Of a stretch of DNA of 64,000 nucleotides, positions 61,716 to 64,000 are shown in pieces. The stretch is from positions 2,232,001 to 2,296,000 of the forward strand of contig NZ_CP034035.1 in the NCBI RefSeq assembly GCF_005484945.1, written 5' to 3'. Below the pieces are notes generated by a model. It was not told the DNA's origin. It ran no database searches and saw nothing but the letters and a program-made list of their open reading frames with translations. A program made the translations under genes and the position numbers. Position 1 is the first letter of the stretch. Each line of letters opens with the position of its first letter. The stretch comes from Brenneria rubrifaciens. GTDB taxonomy: Bacteria; Pseudomonadota; Gammaproteobacteria; Enterobacterales; Enterobacteriaceae.

Positions 61716-62150
61716 ATGTTCACATACCCGGCATCAGTGAGTTTTAATGAAGACTCAGGTCAGTATGAAATTCTTTATCGAGATTTCAAAAATTTAAAAT
61801 CCATCGCATACGCAGAAGAGGATATAGATCTTGAAGCGGCGAGTTGGTTGACGGGGATTATTGGAGAATACATTGACACAAGGATACCGGTTCCCAAACC
61901 GTCGGCGTTGCAGCACAACGAAATACCGGTTCACCTCCCCGTGCTTGTTAATCTGAAAGCGGCTTTGCATAACGCAATGATACAAACCGGTACACGAAAA
62001 GCGGATCTGGCTCGTAAGCTTAATCAGAAAGGGCCACAAATAGACCGCTTGTTGGATGTGAGTCATGCGTCAAAAGTTGAAACTCTAGAGCAGGCTTTAT
62101 ATTTACTCGGCTATGAAGTATCCGTTTCTATTGCAAAAGTAGAATCTTAA
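61716..62150 (+). CDS. hicB: HicB-family antitoxin with C-terminal helix-turn-helix, no partner toxin
   Basis: A 144-residue protein. The N-terminal MFTYPASVSFNEDSGQYEILYRDFKNLKSIAYAEEDIDLEAASWL is the partial RNase H fold of HicB, and the C-terminal GTRKADLARKLNQKGPQIDRLLDVSHASKVETLEQALYLLGYEV is a Cro/CI-type DNA-binding domain. The start at 61716 has CGGAGACG upstream; the frame to 61593 is an unsupported extension. No HicA gene is recognised on either side. Confidence 0.85.
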   Translation: MFTYPASVSFNEDSGQYEILYRDFKNLKSIAYAEEDIDLEAASWLTGIIGEYIDTRIPVPKPSALQHNEIPVHLPVLVNLKAALHNAMIQTGTRKADLARKLNQKGPQIDRLLDVSHASKVETLEQALYLLGYEVSVSIAKVES

Positions 62151-62333
62151 TTTACCGGATATACGTAATAAAAACAGATTAGCCAGTTCAAGATAAATAG
62201 ACAGACCATTATTTTCAGGCGCTACCCTATTCCCTATAGTAATTATTTTCATAACTATTGGGGACATCACTGCTCGATGTTTAGCACATGCTTTAGTATT
62301 ATTTAAAATCGTTAAAAGCACCTTAACCGAATG

Positions 62334-62369
62334 GAAAAACCGTATTCTCATTGCGTCTACGGTTTTTTC
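62334..62369 (+). terminator. Terminator downstream of hicB
   Basis: GAAAAACCGTA (62334-62344) pairs with TACGGTTTTTC (62358-62368), with six Ts in the right arm. It lies 180 nt after the hicB stop; the 62151-62440 stretch holds no gene. Confidence 0.7.
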
Positions 62370-62440
62370 ATCAGTTAGACAGATTGATATAAAAAAACGA
62401 TATCCAAATCTGGTGAAAATTCACTCAACACCGTCGCCCA

Positions 62441-62977
62441 TCAGCTTGTAGTGGTGTTGTTCCACGGCATTTTCATCAGTAATTTAGCCATACCGCAATA
62501 GCCACTGATACCTGCGAACATGAGTCCTGCGCCGACAAAGGCAGATAGCAGGAAAAAAGCGCTACTCACACCGAAACCCAGCAAAACACCACAAATAATT
62601 AACGCACCCGCAGTAATTTGAACTTGTCTCATGATTTCTATCGGCTGCTTGCGGTTCACTTCGGTTGAAAGACCCGATTTTTTCCATGCATTCAGACCAC
62701 CGTCTATGAGTACGGCCTGCGCAGGGGCAACGGATTCAGCCAGTAAATCCGCATTTTTACCTGAGCGCATACCGGAAAGGCAGTAGAAGATAACCGTTGA
62801 TGCATCAGGTGCAGGCGATTGGTGTGGTTGAGTGGTTAATAACCCCAAAGGGTATAATCTTGCCTGGGCAATATGTTCACGTGCAAACTCTTCTGGCTGC
62901 CGAATATCAATCAGAACAGCGCCTTCATCCAACATCTTCCGGGCATCTAAGGGCGGAACGTAGAGTGGGGTTGACAT
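62441..62977 (-). CDS. ygaP: YgaP-like rhodanese with membrane DUF2892 domain
   Basis: A 178-residue protein (E. coli YgaP 174). The N-terminal rhodanese domain (about 5-105) carries the catalytic cysteine C66 in IFYCLSGMRSGKNAD; two membrane helices follow (about 122-163) with FFLLSAFVGAGLMFAGISGYCGMAKLL. It transfers sulfane sulfur at the inner membrane. In E. coli it is encoded with the ArsR-type regulator YgaV, which is not present here. It is divergent from a YeeO-like exporter across an AT-rich spacer full of palindromes. Confidence 0.9.
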   Translation of the reverse strand: MSTPLYVPPLDARKMLDEGAVLIDIRQPEEFAREHIAQARLYPLGLLTTQPHQSPAPDASTVIFYCLSGMRSGKNADLLAESVAPAQAVLIDGGLNAWKKSGLSTEVNRKQPIEIMRQVQITAGALIICGVLLGFGVSSAFFLLSAFVGAGLMFAGISGYCGMAKLLMKMPWNNTTTS

Positions 62978-63075
62978 GGTAATGTACCTCGATTAACGAT
63001 TAAAGAGGGTTCATAAGCTGCAACATACAATACCTCGCATCCACAAACAAAGATAGCAAGTGTTAGGTAGCATGT

Positions 63076-63089
63076 TCAATCATGATTGA
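63076..63089. promoter_or_regulatory. 14-bp perfect palindrome in ygaP/yeeO spacer
   Basis: TCAATCATGATTGA is its own reverse complement. It lies between the divergent promoters and could be an operator of an ArsR-type or other dimeric regulator. Confidence 0.5.
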
Positions 63090-63123
63090 TATTAATTTAG
63101 ATCCACCTAAATTAATATTAATC
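63084..63123. promoter_or_regulatory. 17-bp inverted repeat in ygaP/yeeO spacer
   Basis: GATTGATATTAATTTAG (63084-63100) and CTAAATTAATATTAATC (63107-63123) are complementary except for one position, with a 6-nt loop. The TTTAGA...CTAAAT core resembles operators described for BigR/YgaV-type regulators of sulfide-detoxification genes. That link is inferred. Confidence 0.55.
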
Positions 63124-63195
63124 ACCCATTGTACTGGTGCGTTGACCAGATGACCGTCTCATCGTTTTGTTTTCTAATGAATTCAGCGGGGAAAA

Positions 63196-64000
63196 ATGGG
63201 ATACCACCAAGATCGTTTTATCAGCAGGCTCAAAGATACAGACTGGTATAAAAAACGGTTTTCAAACCGGGTACTATTCTGGCGTGAAATCGCGCCGCTT
63301 GCCTTCCCTATCTTCATTGAAGGGCTGTGCGTGGTTTTGATGGGGATATTCAGCACATTGCTGGTAAGCTGGCTGGGTAAAGAAGCAATGGCGGCCGTGG
63401 GTCTGGCAGATAATTTTAACTTGCTTATAATCGCCTTTTTTACTGCCGTGGCATTAGGTACGGCCGTCGTCGTGTCCTTCAGTCTGGGGCAACGAAACAG
63501 AAAACAGGCGCGCGCGGCCTCCCGGCAATCCATCTCTCTGCTCGTTCTCGTCTCCTTCCTGCTGGTTGTGCTGGTTCAATTTGCCGGCGAATGGCTTATA
63601 GATATGATGGCCGCACAAGCTGAAGAACGCGTCAAAAGTCTCGCGTTAACGTTTCTGCGCTGGACGGTATGGGGTTACCCTGCATTAGCCATCACGTTGG
63701 TAGGGTGCGGCGCCTTGCGCGGCGCGGGAAAGGCCAAAATACCGATGGTGATTAACATCGGTATGAACATTCTCAATCTTGCCATCAGTAGCCTGCTGAT
63801 CTACGGTTGTTTTTCCTGGGATGGTCTTGGGTTTATCGGCGCAGGTCTTGGGATGACGCTTTCCCGTTATATTGGCGCGCTGTGTGTCATCCTGACGCTG
63901 ATGCACGGTTTTAACGGTGCGTTGAGAATACCGTTTAAATCCTATTTCGCGCCTTTCACCGCCTCAATCTTGTATGAAGTGTTCAGCATTGGTATCCCCG
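63196..64000 (+). CDS. yeeO: MATE family efflux transporter, YeeO-like (partial)
   Basis: An open frame from the ATG at 63196 (AGCGGGGAAAA upstream) to the window end, 268 codons without a stop. The translation has VLFWREIAPLAFPIFIEGLCVVLMGIFSTLLVSWLGKEAMAAVGLADNFNLL and [35 protein letters not shown], with about seven hydrophobic helices. This is the first half of a MATE exporter and matches E. coli YeeO closely; YeeO exports flavins. The 3' end is missing. The exact orthology is moderately sure. Confidence 0.85.
   Translation, partial: MGYHQDRFISRLKDTDWYKKRFSNRVLFWREIAPLAFPIFIEGLCVVLMGIFSTLLVSWLGKEAMAAVGLADNFNLLIIAFFTAVALGTAVVVSFSLGQRNRKQARAASRQSISLLVLVSFLLVVLVQFAGEWLIDMMAAQAEERVKSLALTFLRWTVWGYPALAITLVGCGALRGAGKAKIPMVINIGMNILNLAISSLLIYGCFSWDGLGFIGAGLGMTLSRYIGALCVILTLMHGFNGALRIPFKSYFAPFTASILYEVFSIGIP

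Overview
The window comes from a member of the Enterobacterales. Nearly every chromosomal gene is a close full-length match to an E. coli protein, and the order follows two E. coli blocks: potH-potG-potF-ybjN-rimK-nfsA-grxA-ybjM-ybjL-rybB-deoR-dacC, and the yei/yej block sanA-yeiB-folE...cirA-lysP-yeiE-yeiH-nfo-fruAKB-setB-yeiW-yeiP-yeiR-mepS-yejABEF-yejG-rsuA-radD-rplY-yejK-yejL-yejM-proL. The joining of these blocks and the extra genes suggest a soft-rot or tree-associated Pectobacteriaceae (Pectobacterium, Brenneria, Dickeya, Lonsdalea). Genus is an inference and cannot be settled here.

Region 1-16.7 kb: putrescine importer PotFGH(I) (cut by the left edge), YbjN, the ribosomal S6 modification enzyme RimK, nitroreductase NfsA, glutaredoxin 1, YbjM, transporter YbjL, the sigma-E dependent sRNA RybB (absent from the supplied protein-coding calls but clear in the sequence), DeoR, the carboxypeptidase DacC, a methionine-type ABC importer in the order Q-N-I, RimO and SanA. 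Region 16.7-38.2 kb: YeiB, FolE, a chemoreceptor, a LysR regulator next to the formaldehyde detoxification pair frmA-yeiG, a decayed glutathione S-transferase, a KTSC protein, an HcxA-type dehydrogenase divergent from a sugar-type ABC ATPase/permease pair that lacks a binding protein, a 2-hydroxyacid dehydrogenase, a CirA-like TonB receptor with a Fur box, LysP with YeiE, YeiH and endonuclease IV.

Region 38.2-60.3 kb: the fructose PTS operon fruBKA with Cra operators and divergent setB, YeiW, the EF-P paralogue YeiP/EfpL, the GTPase YeiR, the murein endopeptidase MepS, the YejABEF peptide importer, YejG, RsuA, a YecH-RadD pair, ribosomal protein L25 with its leader and terminator, YejK, YejL, the lipid A regulator YejM and tRNA-Pro(GGG).

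Region 60.3-63.2 kb, just after tRNA-Pro, is a small decayed accessory segment: a cluster of four 9-bp repeats resembling integrase arm sites, a ribbon-helix-helix antitoxin with a ParE-like toxin broken by one nonsense codon, a phage-like fragment, and a HicB antitoxin with no recognisable HicA. The window ends with YgaP (rhodanese) and a divergent YeeO-like MATE exporter cut by the right edge, with strong palindromes between them.

No CRISPR array, complete insertion sequence, integrase or large novel system is visible. The most unusual content is the accessory remnants and several intergenic inverted repeats.
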